A DNA stretch of 36,495 bases. It comes from Deltaproteobacteria bacterium. GTDB lineage: Bacteria > Desulfobacterota > Binatia > UBA1149 > CAITLU01. The notes under the pieces were generated by a model. The model ran no database searches, had not been told where the DNA came from, and worked only from the letters and a program-made list of their open reading frames with translations. The position numbers and the translations under genes were made by a program. Each line of letters starts with the position of its first letter. Positions within the stretch are counted from its first letter, which is position 1. The DNA lies in contig JACRCR010000142.1 of assembly GCA_016218925.1 (NCBI GenBank), positions 1 through 36,495 of the forward strand, written 5' to 3'. Of this stretch, positions 27,017 to 35,535 are shown in pieces.

Positions 27017-27271
27017 GTGAGTGAAGTCGCGATCAAGAAGAAGGAAACCAAGATCCACGTGCTGCGTTGCCGTGGCGAGGGGTGCGGCGCCTTGCTGGCG
27101 CTGGAGGAAACCGAAGAGGGGCTGTTGCTCGGCAACATGGCCGATCTCGCCGAGCGCGACGCAGAGGTCGCGTTCTTTCGCTGCCGGCGCTGCGGTGGTC
27201 GCACCCTGGTCGAGGAAGTCGAGTTCGAGGGAAAGATGCGCACGCGGGTTTCGGGTTTCGCGGCGGTCTGA
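27017..27271 (+). CDS. Small zinc-ribbon protein
   Basis: An 84-residue protein of unknown function. GTG 27017 is preferred to TTG 26981, since the intervening 12 residues lack character. C18 and C23 (CRGEGC) plus C56 and C59 (CRRC) form a likely zinc ribbon, with a long acidic loop between (LEETEEG and MADLAERDAE). The rest is beta-strand rich. It may bind nucleic acid or act as an accessory zinc protein; no family could be named. It is 33 bases upstream of a membrane protein gene in the same direction. Confidence 0.65.
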   Translation: MSEVAIKKKETKIHVLRCRGEGCGALLALEETEEGLLLGNMADLAERDAEVAFFRCRRCGGRTLVEEVEFEGKMRTRVSGFAAV

Positions 27272-27304
27272 GGGCGTGCGACCTTTCCGAGTGGACCGGT
27301 CTTG

Positions 27305-27904
27305 ATGGATCGCACTTCGTTTTGTCGCGATCCGTTCCTGCGAACGAGCGCTTACAACATGGCGACCTGGGCGGTCGTCAACGTCCTCTTCAGCGTCCCC
27401 AACTATGCGCTGGCTGCCGGCGCGGCGTGGTCGCCGGGCCTGCTCGGAACCTACAGCCTGGTGCTGTTCGCGAGCGGCGTCGCGCTGTCGGCCGTGCACG
27501 AGAGGCGCGTTGGCAAGCTGGTCGGGCCGGCCGGCCAGGCCCTGTTCCCCGCAGGAAAGCTCTGGGGTCCGTTGCTGCTGATCGGAGTAGTCGGGACGGT
27601 GTCGCTGATCGTCACCAGCCGACCGCAGTTCATCCAGCCGCTGTGGCTGCTGGTGGTTGGAAGCGCATACGTCATCTGGGGCGTGGCTACTTCGTTTCGC
27701 CTCTACCAGCTTCTGGGAGGCGTGCTCGGCGTGGCGGGTCTGGTGGTTCTGGCGCTGCAGGAGACGCGGCCCGGAGCGGTGCCTTCGGTGCTCGGGCTGC
27801 ACCTGTGGAATCTGACGATGGGAGGGTTCTCGTTTGCCGTCGCCGTGGCCACCAACCGGCGCTACCTATGGATCGCCCCGGCCGGTGGCCGTAGGCGCGA
27901 TTAG
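27305..27904 (+). CDS. Six-segment integral membrane protein, function unknown
   Basis: A 199-residue protein with six predicted membrane segments (about 20-40, 47-64, 87-104, 112-130, 136-151 and 163-181), a basic loop (HERRVGK, about 65-71) and a basic C-terminus, so loops and both ends are probably cytoplasmic or mixed. No transporter signature or catalytic residue is seen. ATG 27305 follows TTG 27302. Its stop codon overlaps the stop of a convergent small gene (27901-27904). Confidence 0.7.
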   Translation: MDRTSFCRDPFLRTSAYNMATWAVVNVLFSVPNYALAAGAAWSPGLLGTYSLVLFASGVALSAVHERRVGKLVGPAGQALFPAGKLWGPLLLIGVVGTVSLIVTSRPQFIQPLWLLVVGSAYVIWGVATSFRLYQLLGGVLGVAGLVVLALQETRPGAVPSVLGLHLWNLTMGGFSFAVAVATNRRYLWIAPAGGRRRD

Positions 27905-28083
27905 TGAAGCGTGCGGACGCGGCGGTTGTCGGCGACGACGACGCCGTCGTTGAGATCGCTGCGGCGAACCCTGGCCGGAAGCTTGGATTCCATGGTCCAG
28001 GTCCCCTGGAGTCTCTTGCCGGTGTAGACGACGCGGGCGCTGCGGGTGGCGGAGGTTTCGGTCTTGGTGCGCGAGAGTCCCAT
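27901..28083 (-). CDS. Small basic protein (60 residues), unknown
   Basis: The minus strand carries AGGAG eight bases before ATG at 28083 (another ATG at 28089 is too close to it). The product is basic and threonine/serine/arginine-rich, with the central phrase YTGKRLQGTWTMESKLPARV and ends DNRRVRTLH. No signal or membrane segment. The good ribosome site and gene-like spacing support it; no family is recognised. Its stop overlaps the membrane-protein stop by three bases. It is divergent from the exported protein gene. Confidence 0.45.
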   Translation of the reverse strand: MGLSRTKTETSATRSARVVYTGKRLQGTWTMESKLPARVRRSDLNDGVVVADNRRVRTLH

Positions 28084-28304
28084 GGTCATATCTCCTGGTC
28101 GTGTTGGTCGGACGCTACCCACAAAGCGAGCGCCGTGCCGTTGCGTGTACTCTGCGCAAGTTGCTGATTTGACGACGTTTCCCTTGAATCGTCGGGTCGC
28201 GGGCCGAACAACGTCGTACGGTGCGGTACAGCGCTGAACCGCCACCCGCACCGCCGGAGCACACCGGCGTTGCTCCGGCTTTGCGCGTCGCGTATCGGCA
28301 ACCC

Positions 28305-29054
28305 GTGAGTCCCTTGTCTGGTGTCGGCGGGCGCGCCGCGCTGGCCGCTACCTTCCTTGCGGCGGTCTTCTCGAGCCTGCCGGCGCTTTGCTTGGAACCT
28401 GCGCTGCTGCCCCCAGCCCTGCTCGACTCCGGTGCGGACGAGGTTCTGAGCCGCGTCGTCGTTCCCGACCAAGCCCGTCGCGTCGGCGAAGTTCGATTAC
28501 TGGCGCGCGGCGGCGCGGTGGTCGTGCAGACGCTGCTTTCGAGCAAGGTCCTGGAGCGGGTAGTCGCGGAGATCCGCAAGAAGGAGGAGAGCGCCTGGCT
28601 GCCGGGTTCGACCGGCCGCGCCGACTCCGAGCGCTACGTCGCAGCACTGGAGGCGTTGCTCGAGAATCTCGAGTCGCGCCAGGTTGCCGTGACGTGGGCA
28701 GAGCGCCGCCTAAGACTGCTGATCGAGTTCGTCGCCGACGACTCGGGCGCCGGGGTGGTGCTCGGGGCCTGGAATGGCGACGAAGCAGGAGGGGCCTTGG
28801 AGCCGACCGAGCGCATCCCGGCCACGCAGTTGGCGCTCGGCCGTGACTACGTGCTGCGCAACATGAGGCTGATCCTGATCGACTCCTTCCACATCGCCGA
28901 CGCGGATCTCGATCGCCTCGGTGCGCTCGGCCCTGTGCGCGCAGTTGCCGCGCAACCTGAGGCTGTCCCGCGAGCGCTGGTTGCGGCGCCGGCGGGCGAT
29001 CCGTCGCCGCGGAGCCAGCCCGCCGCGCCCGCCGGTCCGGGCGCCAAGCCGTGA
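28305..29054 (+). CDS. Exported hypothetical protein coupled to an MMPL transporter
   Basis: About 249 residues. GTG 28305 gives a signal peptide (RAALAATFLAAVFSSLPALCLEP) near the start; the frame stays open to GTG 28221, but that extension is proline-rich and unlike coding sequence. The mature part has a mixed alpha/beta character with RRVGEVRLLARGG, a helical region (AALEALLENLESRQ) and LILIDSFHIADADL, then an alanine/proline-rich tail. I do not recognise the family and it lacks an evident LolA-like signature. Its stop overlaps the transporter start (GTGA), so the two are made together; a periplasmic partner for substrate hand-over is a reasonable inference. Confidence 0.65.
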   Translation: MSPLSGVGGRAALAATFLAAVFSSLPALCLEPALLPPALLDSGADEVLSRVVVPDQARRVGEVRLLARGGAVVVQTLLSSKVLERVVAEIRKKEESAWLPGSTGRADSERYVAALEALLENLESRQVAVTWAERRLRLLIEFVADDSGAGVVLGAWNGDEAGGALEPTERIPATQLALGRDYVLRNMRLILIDSFHIADADLDRLGALGPVRAVAAQPEAVPRALVAAPAGDPSPRSQPAAPAGPGAKP

Positions 29055-31414
29055 GCGAGCGACTGCCGTCGCATCAAGTGCCGCCATCGCCGGTGTCGCG
29101 TGGCCTTCCAGGTCTGACCTGGATTCTTGGCCGAGGCCGCATTTTCTGTCTGGTCGTCTTCGGGGTGGTGACGGCCGTGCTGGCGCTGCACGCGGCTCAT
29201 CTGGGAATCGAGAAAGACAACGCTTCGCTGGACGCCGCGGACCCGGCGGAGCGGCGCTTCTACGCGGACTTCAAGAAATCCTTCGGCAGCGACGAGGACT
29301 TGCTGCTGGCGGTAACCCACCCGCATCTGCTCGAGCCCGAAGGTCTGGCCTTGCTCGACGCCGTCACCAGGACCGTCGCAGGCTGGGACGGCGTTCGGCG
29401 GGTATGGAGCCTGACCAACATCGAAGAGCTCGTTCGTGGCGATGTCGGCGCGCAGCCGCGCGCACTGCTCTCGCCTCCCTGGGACGCACCGGGCATGACG
29501 CAGCACGCCCGCGCCGCAGTCGATCGCAATCCCGACCTCGAGGGCTGGCTGGTTTCGTCGGACCGGCGCACGGCCGGCGTCGTCGTTCAGATCGAAGATC
29601 GTCCGGGCGACGCCGACTACTCCGCGCGGCTGATCGACCAGTTGCGTGGGCTCGAGGCCTCCTACGGGCACGGCGGCGCCGAGCTACACCTGACCGGCGT
29701 GCCGGTACAGAAGTACGACGTCTCCGGGTACGTCGCCCGCGACCAAAGGGTGTTGCTGCCGTTGGCGGTCTTGGTGCTGGCCGGCGCGCTGGCGGTGTTT
29801 TTCCGTCATCCGTCGGGCGTGATCGTGCCGCTGGTCGTGGCGGGCGCGACGGTGGTGTGGACGCTGGGCATATACGACTGCCTGGGGCACTCGCTCAACG
29901 CCATTACGTCGCTGCTTCCGCCGGTGCTGCTGGTGGTGGCGATGGCCTCCAGCGTGCACGTCTACGACGCGTGGCAAAGCGGCCATCACGGAGGCGGCGA
30001 CGGGCGTGAGCGCGTCGCGAGAGCGGTCGGGGCGATCATCGTGCCGGCGCTGCTGTGCGCGGTCACGAACGTCCAGGGGTTCCTCTCGCTGGGGATGAGC
30101 GGAATGCCGGCCGTTCGCCAGTTCGGGATGTTCGCTTCGATCGGCGTTGCGGCTGCCTTCGTGATCGGTATGACGGCGGTGCCGGCAGCGCTCACGTATC
30201 TTTCGCCGCCGCTCGCGAGGCCTTCGGATCAGCACGGCCTCACCCTGAGGTTTCTCGACGTGACGTCTCACCTGGCGACGTCGCGGCCGTGGGCTGTGCT
30301 GCTGGCGTTCACGGTGGTGACGGTGGTTCTCGCCGCGGGCATCCCGCTGATCCGCAGCAACACCGACCTGGTCGGGTTTCTACGTGAGGACGCCCCGCTG
30401 CGAATCGACACGTCGTTCATCGACCAACATCTGGCTGGAACCATGCCGGTCGATTTCGTGCTGGCGCGGCGTGACGGCGATTCGGTGGCGTCGCTCGATG
30501 CCTACCGGCGCCTGGAGCAACTCGAGGGGGCGATCGCCGCTCGCGAGCAGGTCGCGGGCGTTACCAGCGTGGTGGCACTGGTGCGGCAGGTTCATAGGGC
30601 CGAGTCGACACAGGGCGTGCTCGAGCTTCCCGGCGACGACCGCGAACTGCGCTCCGATCTGGCTCTGCTCGACGAGAGCGGACACGATCTGGTTCGCCGT
30701 TTCGCGACCCCCGAGTTCCGTTCGCTGCGGGTCACGGTCAGGCTCCACGCGATCGGAACCGCGAAGTCGGCGCCGCTGGTTGCAGGGATTCTGGCCGACG
30801 CGCAACGCGTTCTGGGACCCGACTACACGCTGGTCCCCACCGGTGCGCTGTGGCACGTGGTGCACGACTCGGATCGACTGGTGATCGAGCAGACCCAGAG
30901 CTTCGGCAGTGCCATCGTGCTGGTGGTGCTGGCCATCGGGCTACTGCTGCGTTCGGTGACGTTCACGGTCCTGGCGATGATTCCCAACGTGATGCCGATC
31001 CTGTGGACGGGAGGCATCATGGGCTACGGCGGCATCGAGCTCAGCAGCGGAACGGCGATGATCGCCTCGGCAACGCTGGGTCTGGTGGTCGACGATACCA
31101 TCCACTACCTCTGGTACTACCGTGGTGTCTACGCGGGCGACGCGGTCGCCGCCATACGCAATTCCACGCGCGCGGTGGGCGCGCCGGTCACGGTAGCCTC
31201 GACGAGCCTGGTCCTGGGTTTCTGGGTCGGCGCTTTCGGAAGCTTCCAGCCGACGATCTATTTCTCGCTGCTTACCGGTCTGACGATGATAACCGGCGTC
31301 TTGTGCGACTTGCTGCTGCTCCCGGCGTCGCTCGTTCTCCTCGACCGCCTCCGGACCCGCGCGCCGCGTCTGCCCGCAGGTCCCGAGCGCGACCAACCGG
31401 CCCACGGCCGCTGA
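29051..31414 (+). CDS. MMPL/RND-superfamily transporter
   Basis: A 787-residue inner-membrane exporter. It has the duplicated RND layout: one membrane segment (about 30-50), a large periplasmic domain (about 55-225), five segments (about 230-385), a linker, a seventh segment (about 415-435), a second periplasmic domain (about 440-620) and five more segments to about 765. The second half shows GLVVDDTIHYLWYY, the conserved acidic pair of MMPL proteins used for proton coupling; the equivalent site in the first half (VAMASSVHVYDAW) lacks it. Relatives export hopanoids, mycolates or other lipids; the cargo here is unknown. Coupled to the exported protein upstream. Confidence 0.9.
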   Translation: MSERLPSHQVPPSPVSRGLPGLTWILGRGRIFCLVVFGVVTAVLALHAAHLGIEKDNASLDAADPAERRFYADFKKSFGSDEDLLLAVTHPHLLEPEGLALLDAVTRTVAGWDGVRRVWSLTNIEELVRGDVGAQPRALLSPPWDAPGMTQHARAAVDRNPDLEGWLVSSDRRTAGVVVQIEDRPGDADYSARLIDQLRGLEASYGHGGAELHLTGVPVQKYDVSGYVARDQRVLLPLAVLVLAGALAVFFRHPSGVIVPLVVAGATVVWTLGIYDCLGHSLNAITSLLPPVLLVVAMASSVHVYDAWQSGHHGGGDGRERVARAVGAIIVPALLCAVTNVQGFLSLGMSGMPAVRQFGMFASIGVAAAFVIGMTAVPAALTYLSPPLARPSDQHGLTLRFLDVTSHLATSRPWAVLLAFTVVTVVLAAGIPLIRSNTDLVGFLREDAPLRIDTSFIDQHLAGTMPVDFVLARRDGDSVASLDAYRRLEQLEGAIAAREQVAGVTSVVALVRQVHRAESTQGVLELPGDDRELRSDLALLDESGHDLVRRFATPEFRSLRVTVRLHAIGTAKSAPLVAGILADAQRVLGPDYTLVPTGALWHVVHDSDRLVIEQTQSFGSAIVLVVLAIGLLLRSVTFTVLAMIPNVMPILWTGGIMGYGGIELSSGTAMIASATLGLVVDDTIHYLWYYRGVYAGDAVAAIRNSTRAVGAPVTVASTSLVLGFWVGAFGSFQPTIYFSLLTGLTMITGVLCDLLLLPASLVLLDRLRTRAPRLPAGPERDQPAHGR

Positions 31415-31462
31415 CGGCAGCCCGAGCGCGAGGGTCGGTGGCGGGAGGGGCCCGGCGCTCGG

Positions 31463-31491
31463 TTGTAGGCGGGGGAACTCGCTGCTAGCGT
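31463..31491 (+). promoter_or_regulatory. Possible promoter of infA
   Basis: TTGTAG (31463-31468) and TAGCGT (31486-31491) are 17 bases apart, 48 bases before the infA ATG. An 8-base inverted repeat (31422-31429 with 31455-31462, CCGAGCGC/GCGCTCGG) just upstream may end transcription of the transporter, but has no T-run. Confidence 0.4.
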
Positions 31492-31539
31492 TGCGTGCCG
31501 GCCGCCGGCCGCAAGCGGTCGTTTTCCAAAAGGAGTGTA

Positions 31540-31761
31540 ATGGCGAAAGACGGAATCGAAGTGAACGGCGACGTGGTCGAGAGCCTTCCCAACGCGTTCT
31601 TCCGCGTGAAGCTCGAGAACGGGTACACCGTGCTGGCCCACATCTCGGGCAAGATGCGCAAGTATTACATCCGCATCCTTCCGGGCGACAAGGTCAAGGT
31701 GGAACTCTCTCCGTACGATCTGACCCGCGGCCGTATCACCTGGCGCGACAAGAACTCCTGA
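31540..31761 (+). CDS. infA: Translation initiation factor IF-1
   Basis: A 73-residue S1/OB-fold protein that binds the ribosomal A site during initiation. It matches the family from end to end: [59 protein letters not shown] and RITWRDK. AAAAGGAG at 31527-31534 is the ribosome site. It stands alone between the transporter and tRNA-Gln. Confidence 0.98.
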   Translation: MAKDGIEVNGDVVESLPNAFFRVKLENGYTVLAHISGKMRKYYIRILPGDKVKVELSPYDLTRGRITWRDKNS

Positions 31762-31784
31762 GCCGAGGTACCGACTGCCGGACG

Positions 31785-31806
31785 AGCGCCGCCGCGGCGC
31801 GGCGCT
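31785..31806 (+). other. GC-rich hairpin between infA and tRNA-Gln
   Basis: AGCGCCGC (31785-31792) pairs with GCGGCGCT (31799-31806) around a six-base loop. There is no T-run, so it may act as an RNA stabiliser or weak terminator of infA. Confidence 0.4.
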
Positions 31807-31871
31807 GCGTGGAGAACGAGGTGGACTCCGGCGGTTTCTTTTGCGATGGTGCACGCTTTCGCACGACTTTC

Positions 31872-31947
31872 TGGGGAGTGGCCAAATTGGTAAGGCACCT
31901 GACTCTGGATCAGGGAATTGGAGGTTCGAGTCCTCCCTCCCCAGCCA
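31872..31947 (+). tRNA. tRNA-Gln (anticodon CTG)
   Basis: A complete cloverleaf: acceptor TGGGGAG pairs with CTCCCCA, the anticodon stem CCTGA/TCAGG encloses CTCTGGA with anticodon CTG, and the T arm GGAGG-TTCGAGT-CCTCC is perfect. Discriminator G and an encoded CCA follow (31945-31947). It reads CAG glutamine codons. Confidence 0.95.
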
Positions 31948-31975
31948 AACCTTCATACCTCGGTACGGCGCTCGC

Positions 31976-32836
31976 GTGACTCCCACGCGCGATGCTGCAA
32001 CGGTTCTGGCCCTTCGTGATGGCGAAGGGACCCTGCAAGTCTTCATGGTCCGGCGCGACTCGCGGCTCGGATTTCTCGGCGGCGCCCACGTATTTCCCGG
32101 TGGTGCTCTGGACGAAGGCGACTACGCCGCGTCGATGCTCGAACTGGTCGGCGGCTCTGAGCGCGTCGCCGAACTCGTCCGACTTCACTGTGAAGACGCG
32201 CGTGCGCGTGGATTGCTGGTGGCGGCGGCCCGCGAGTTGTTCGAAGAGGCCGGCATTCTGCTTGCGCGCGACCAGCGCGGCGACTGGATAGATCTCGACG
32301 ACGCCAGCGACAGGGCTCGGCGTTTGCTCGCCGCGCGCGCCGAACTGAGCGCTGGCGGCGGAGATTTCGCCGAGGTGTTGCGCGGCGAAGGCCTGAGCCT
32401 GGATGTGGGAGAATTGCGCTTCTTCGCCCATTGGATCACGCCCGAGCGCGAGAAGAAGCGCTTCGACACGCGCTTCTTCCTGGTGCGCGCCCCTGAGCGT
32501 CAGTCGGCCACCCACTGCGCAGTCGAATCGACCGCGGGCGAATGGCTCGCTCCCGGCGAGGCACTTGCCCGCTATCGTGCGCGCGAGATCGAACTGGTGC
32601 CGCCGACCATCGCCAGCCTGGATCGCTTGACGGCGTTCAGCAGCGTCGACGCGGCGCTGGCGGCGTTCGATGGCTGCGATGTGCCGTCGATCCTCCCCAA
32701 GATTCTGCTCGGCAACGAGGATGTCACGATCCTTTATCCGGGCGACGATGACTACGAGAGCGGCGTGGTGGGCCGCCCCGATGGACAAAGGCTGAACCGG
32801 CTCGTGCTTCGCGACGGGCTTTGGGACCGTCCCTGA
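31976..32836 (+). CDS. NUDIX hydrolase with interrupted Nudix box
   Basis: A 286-residue nucleoside-diphosphate-linked hydrolase. GTG 31976 is the first start after tRNA-Gln; the frame continues upstream but through the tRNA. FLGGAHVFPGGALD (33-46) and AARELFEEAG (84-93) are the two halves of the Nudix box, separated by about 38 extra residues as in NUDT19-like CoA diphosphatases. The catalytic glutamates in RELFEEAG are present. A CoA or acyl-CoA pyrophosphatase role is possible. It is 12 bases from the histidine kinase gene. Confidence 0.88.
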   Translation: MTPTRDAATVLALRDGEGTLQVFMVRRDSRLGFLGGAHVFPGGALDEGDYAASMLELVGGSERVAELVRLHCEDARARGLLVAAARELFEEAGILLARDQRGDWIDLDDASDRARRLLAARAELSAGGGDFAEVLRGEGLSLDVGELRFFAHWITPEREKKRFDTRFFLVRAPERQSATHCAVESTAGEWLAPGEALARYRAREIELVPPTIASLDRLTAFSSVDAALAAFDGCDVPSILPKILLGNEDVTILYPGDDDYESGVVGRPDGQRLNRLVLRDGLWDRP

Positions 32837-32848
32837 GCGCTCGCGGCG

Positions 32849-34405
32849 ATGCGCATCCGCTGGTCGGAGTTCGAGAGCATCTTCCGCGAGTTCGCGGAAG
32901 CGGCCGAGCACAGCGTCTCCTTCTTCATCGATGACGAAAAGGGCAAGGTTCTGGCCGGAGAGTCGAGGCCAGACCGCCCGCCGGTCGCGCGTCATGGTCT
33001 GACCGGCGGCGGCACTACCGTCGGCCGGTTGAACGCCTGCGGCGACCCGTCACGCGAGACCGTGCGGTTGTGCTGGGCCGCGTGCGAACGCGAACTGGCG
33101 CAGCAGATCATCGTCAACGACATGGCTGTGACCACAGCTCGGCTGTGGCGGCAGACCAACGCGCTGCTACGCATGAGTGCCAGCACCAGTCTGGCGCTGG
33201 AGCCGGGTGCGATGCTCGGGCGCGTTCTGGGCATGCTCGTGCACTCGACCAACTTCGAGCGCGGGGTCGCTCTGCTGCGCACGCCCGGGGAGAAGGTCTA
33301 CACGCTGTTCGGTATCGATACGCCGATCCCCGTCGAGCCGTCGTCGATCCCGGCCCTGGAAGGCCTTGCCGACGACGTGCTGCTGGCCTCCGATGTGGCC
33401 GAGCACGCCGGCTTTCTGGGCGAAGGCGCGCGTCTGCTCGGTCGCAGCTCGGCGCTGGCGCTGGTGCGCATAGCGACCGACAACGACCGTTACGGGTATC
33501 TGTTGGTCCCGTTTCACCGGTCCGACATCGTGACCTCGGAGGATCTCAAGGTACTGCGTGCCGCGGCGCAGATCGTCAGCATCGCCGCCGAGAATGCCCA
33601 TACTCTGCGCGAAGAGCGCGAGGCCACGCGTCTGCAAGTCGAGAACGAGATGCTCACGGCCCAGGCCCGCGACATGGAAGAGATGCTGCACGTGGTCTCG
33701 CACGACCTGCGCTCGCCGATGACCGCGATGTACGGTTACATGCACATGGCATTGGACGAGGCCGAAGAACTGAGCGCGGCCTCCGAAGAAGAGGAAGGCG
33801 GCGAACTGGCCGAAGTCGGAACCCGCATCGCCACTCCCCTTCAGGCCGGAATCCGCAGCGTCGAGAAGCTCAACCGGATGGTGCAAAGACTGCTCGATTT
33901 CTCGCGGGTAGCGCGTCTCGACTACCACTTCGAGATGCTCGAGATGACGCAGCTGGCGCGCGGCGTGCTCGATACGCTGGGTTTCCAGATCAAGGAACGC
34001 GGCATAGACGCGACACTGGGCGTGCTGCCCGACGTGATCGGGGACCGCATTCAGGTCGAAGCCGTCTTCCGTAATCTCGTTGACAACGCCATCAAGTACA
34101 TGGGTAGCGGCGAGCGACGCGCGATCGAGATCGGCAGCCGAACCGAGGGCGACGCGGTGGTGTTCTTCGTGCGCGATACCGGAATGGGGATGACCCAGGA
34201 CCAGGCGGCAAAGGCCTTCCTGCCGTTCAGGCGTTTTCGCGTCGATGCCGCTCCGGGTGAGGGGATCGGCCTCTCCTACGTCCGCAAGATCGTGGAGCGC
34301 CACGGCGGACGCATCTGGTGCGAATCGGCGGAAGGTGTAGGCTCGACGTTCTTTTTCACGCTGGCGGGCGGCGTTGCCGCGCCCGCAGGGAATTCTGCGC
34401 GGTGA
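32849..34405 (+). CDS. Soluble orphan sensor histidine kinase
   Basis: A 518-residue kinase with no membrane segment. Residues 1-100 form a small sensor-like domain with three cysteines (64, 75, 79), about 110-250 resemble a GAF domain, followed by a coiled coil (253-280). HisKA has VSHDLRSP with phospho-acceptor H285. The ATPase domain shows the N box (RNLVDNAIKY), G1 (DTGMGM), F (FLPFRRF) and G2 (GEGIGLSYV). An acidic insert (SEEEEGGE) separates HisKA helices. No response regulator is adjacent. It lies between the NUDIX gene (12 bases) and chdC (85 bases) on the same strand. Confidence 0.92.
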   Translation: MRIRWSEFESIFREFAEAAEHSVSFFIDDEKGKVLAGESRPDRPPVARHGLTGGGTTVGRLNACGDPSRETVRLCWAACERELAQQIIVNDMAVTTARLWRQTNALLRMSASTSLALEPGAMLGRVLGMLVHSTNFERGVALLRTPGEKVYTLFGIDTPIPVEPSSIPALEGLADDVLLASDVAEHAGFLGEGARLLGRSSALALVRIATDNDRYGYLLVPFHRSDIVTSEDLKVLRAAAQIVSIAAENAHTLREEREATRLQVENEMLTAQARDMEEMLHVVSHDLRSPMTAMYGYMHMALDEAEELSAASEEEEGGELAEVGTRIATPLQAGIRSVEKLNRMVQRLLDFSRVARLDYHFEMLEMTQLARGVLDTLGFQIKERGIDATLGVLPDVIGDRIQVEAVFRNLVDNAIKYMGSGERRAIEIGSRTEGDAVVFFVRDTGMGMTQDQAAKAFLPFRRFRVDAAPGEGIGLSYVRKIVERHGGRIWCESAEGVGSTFFFTLAGGVAAPAGNSAR

Positions 34406-34490
34406 GGCCGGGCGGTCATCGCGCGTCGGTGTCGGCGAGTAGGTGTCGTATTGAAGAGACGTGTCGTTTGCGCGACCGAGGAGGTTGTTC

Positions 34491-35318
34491 GTGCCCGAGT
34501 TCGTAGCCGTTGAAGCGTCGCCAACCATCGAAGGCTGGTACACGCTTCACGAAGTCTATTCGTTGGACTGGCCGAGGTGGCGCGCGCTCAGCGCGGCGCA
34601 GCGCGCTGTCATTGCCGGCCAGGCGCGTGAATGGTTGGAAGAAACCGCGGCGGGTCGCGGTGACACCAAGCTCTACAGCGTGGTGACGCAGAAAGGCGAC
34701 ATCATGCTGTGCCACTACCGCGACAGTCCCGCGGCTTTGAACCAGGCGGAACTCTCGCTTCGCCAGCAACCGCTGTTCGAGTTCCTGAGCGCGAGCTACT
34801 CCTACCTGTCGGTGATCGAAGTGAGTCTCTACGAAGTGCAGGCGATGGCCGCGCGGCGTCTGGCCGAGCGCGGCCTGCAGCAAGGCACGCCCGAGTACGA
34901 TGCGGCTCTGGCCGAGGAGATGGAAAAGCAGAAGGTGCGGATGAACGAGCGCCTCTTCCGCGACATCCCGCCGCAGCGCTACATCTGCTTCTACCCGATG
35001 AACAAGCGTCGCGGCGAGCACGTCAACTGGTACGCCCTGCCGCTCAAAGACCGGCGCATGATGATGCGTGGCCACGGCGTGCTCGGCCACAAGTACGCCG
35101 ACGTCGTCACGCAGGTGATCGGCGGCTCCACCGGCCTCGACGACTGGGAGTGGGGGGTGAGCCTCCACGCCGACGATCCTTTGCAGTTCAAGAAACTGAT
35201 CTACGAGATGCGCTTCGACCCGGCCAGTTCGTGGTTTGCCGAGTTCGGGCCTTTCTATGTCGGCGTGCGCGTGGATCCCGATGGTGTCGCCGCGTTGCTC
35301 GAGGGGAGGCTGGAGTAA
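34491..35318 (+). CDS. chdC: Coproheme decarboxylase / peroxide-dependent heme synthase
   Basis: A 275-residue enzyme of the chlorite dismutase superfamily that converts coproheme to heme b with hydrogen peroxide, the final step of the coproporphyrin-dependent pathway. GTG 34491 is chosen as GAGGAGG lies at 34478-34484; GTG 34461 is an alternative. Key residues: Y168 in YPMNKRR is the catalytic tyrosine, and H195 in RGHGVLGHKYA is the proximal heme ligand, 27 residues on, the same spacing as in Staphylococcus aureus ChdC. GSTGLDDWEWGV and YEMRFDPAS complete the family pattern. No other heme gene is in the window. Confidence 0.93.
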   Translation: MPEFVAVEASPTIEGWYTLHEVYSLDWPRWRALSAAQRAVIAGQAREWLEETAAGRGDTKLYSVVTQKGDIMLCHYRDSPAALNQAELSLRQQPLFEFLSASYSYLSVIEVSLYEVQAMAARRLAERGLQQGTPEYDAALAEEMEKQKVRMNERLFRDIPPQRYICFYPMNKRRGEHVNWYALPLKDRRMMMRGHGVLGHKYADVVTQVIGGSTGLDDWEWGVSLHADDPLQFKKLIYEMRFDPASSWFAEFGPFYVGVRVDPDGVAALLEGRLE

Positions 35319-35427
35319 CCTCCACTGCGACCGGGAAAGGGGTTCGTGAGGTCGCTGTCGAGGGCGCCGTGGACGCTGACTGAGGGTGGACTTCCGTCGC
35401 GAAACGGACTAACCAAATCCGCCTTCG

Positions 35428-35504
35428 GGTCGCATAGCTCAGTTGGTTAGAGCGCCTGCCTCACATGCAGGAGGTCCCTGGTTCGAATCCAGGTGCGACC
35501 ACCA
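35428..35504 (+). tRNA. tRNA-Val (anticodon CAC)
   Basis: A complete cloverleaf: GGTCGCA pairs with TGCGACC, D arm TAGCTCAGTTGGTTAGAGC, anticodon stem CCTGC/GCAGG around CTCACAT (anticodon CAC), and T arm CCTGG-TTCGAAT-CCAGG. Discriminator A and encoded CCA (35502-35504) follow. Its 3' end is a typical integrase attachment site, and an integrase remnant lies directly downstream. Confidence 0.95.
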
Positions 35505-35535
35505 TCTTCACTCCAGGGCGGAGATTGGATCCCGT

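Noticed and set aside
31841..31975. Upstream extension of the NUDIX gene through tRNA-Gln
   Set aside because: The extension translates the tRNA; the first start past the tRNA (31976) agrees with the family N-terminus.
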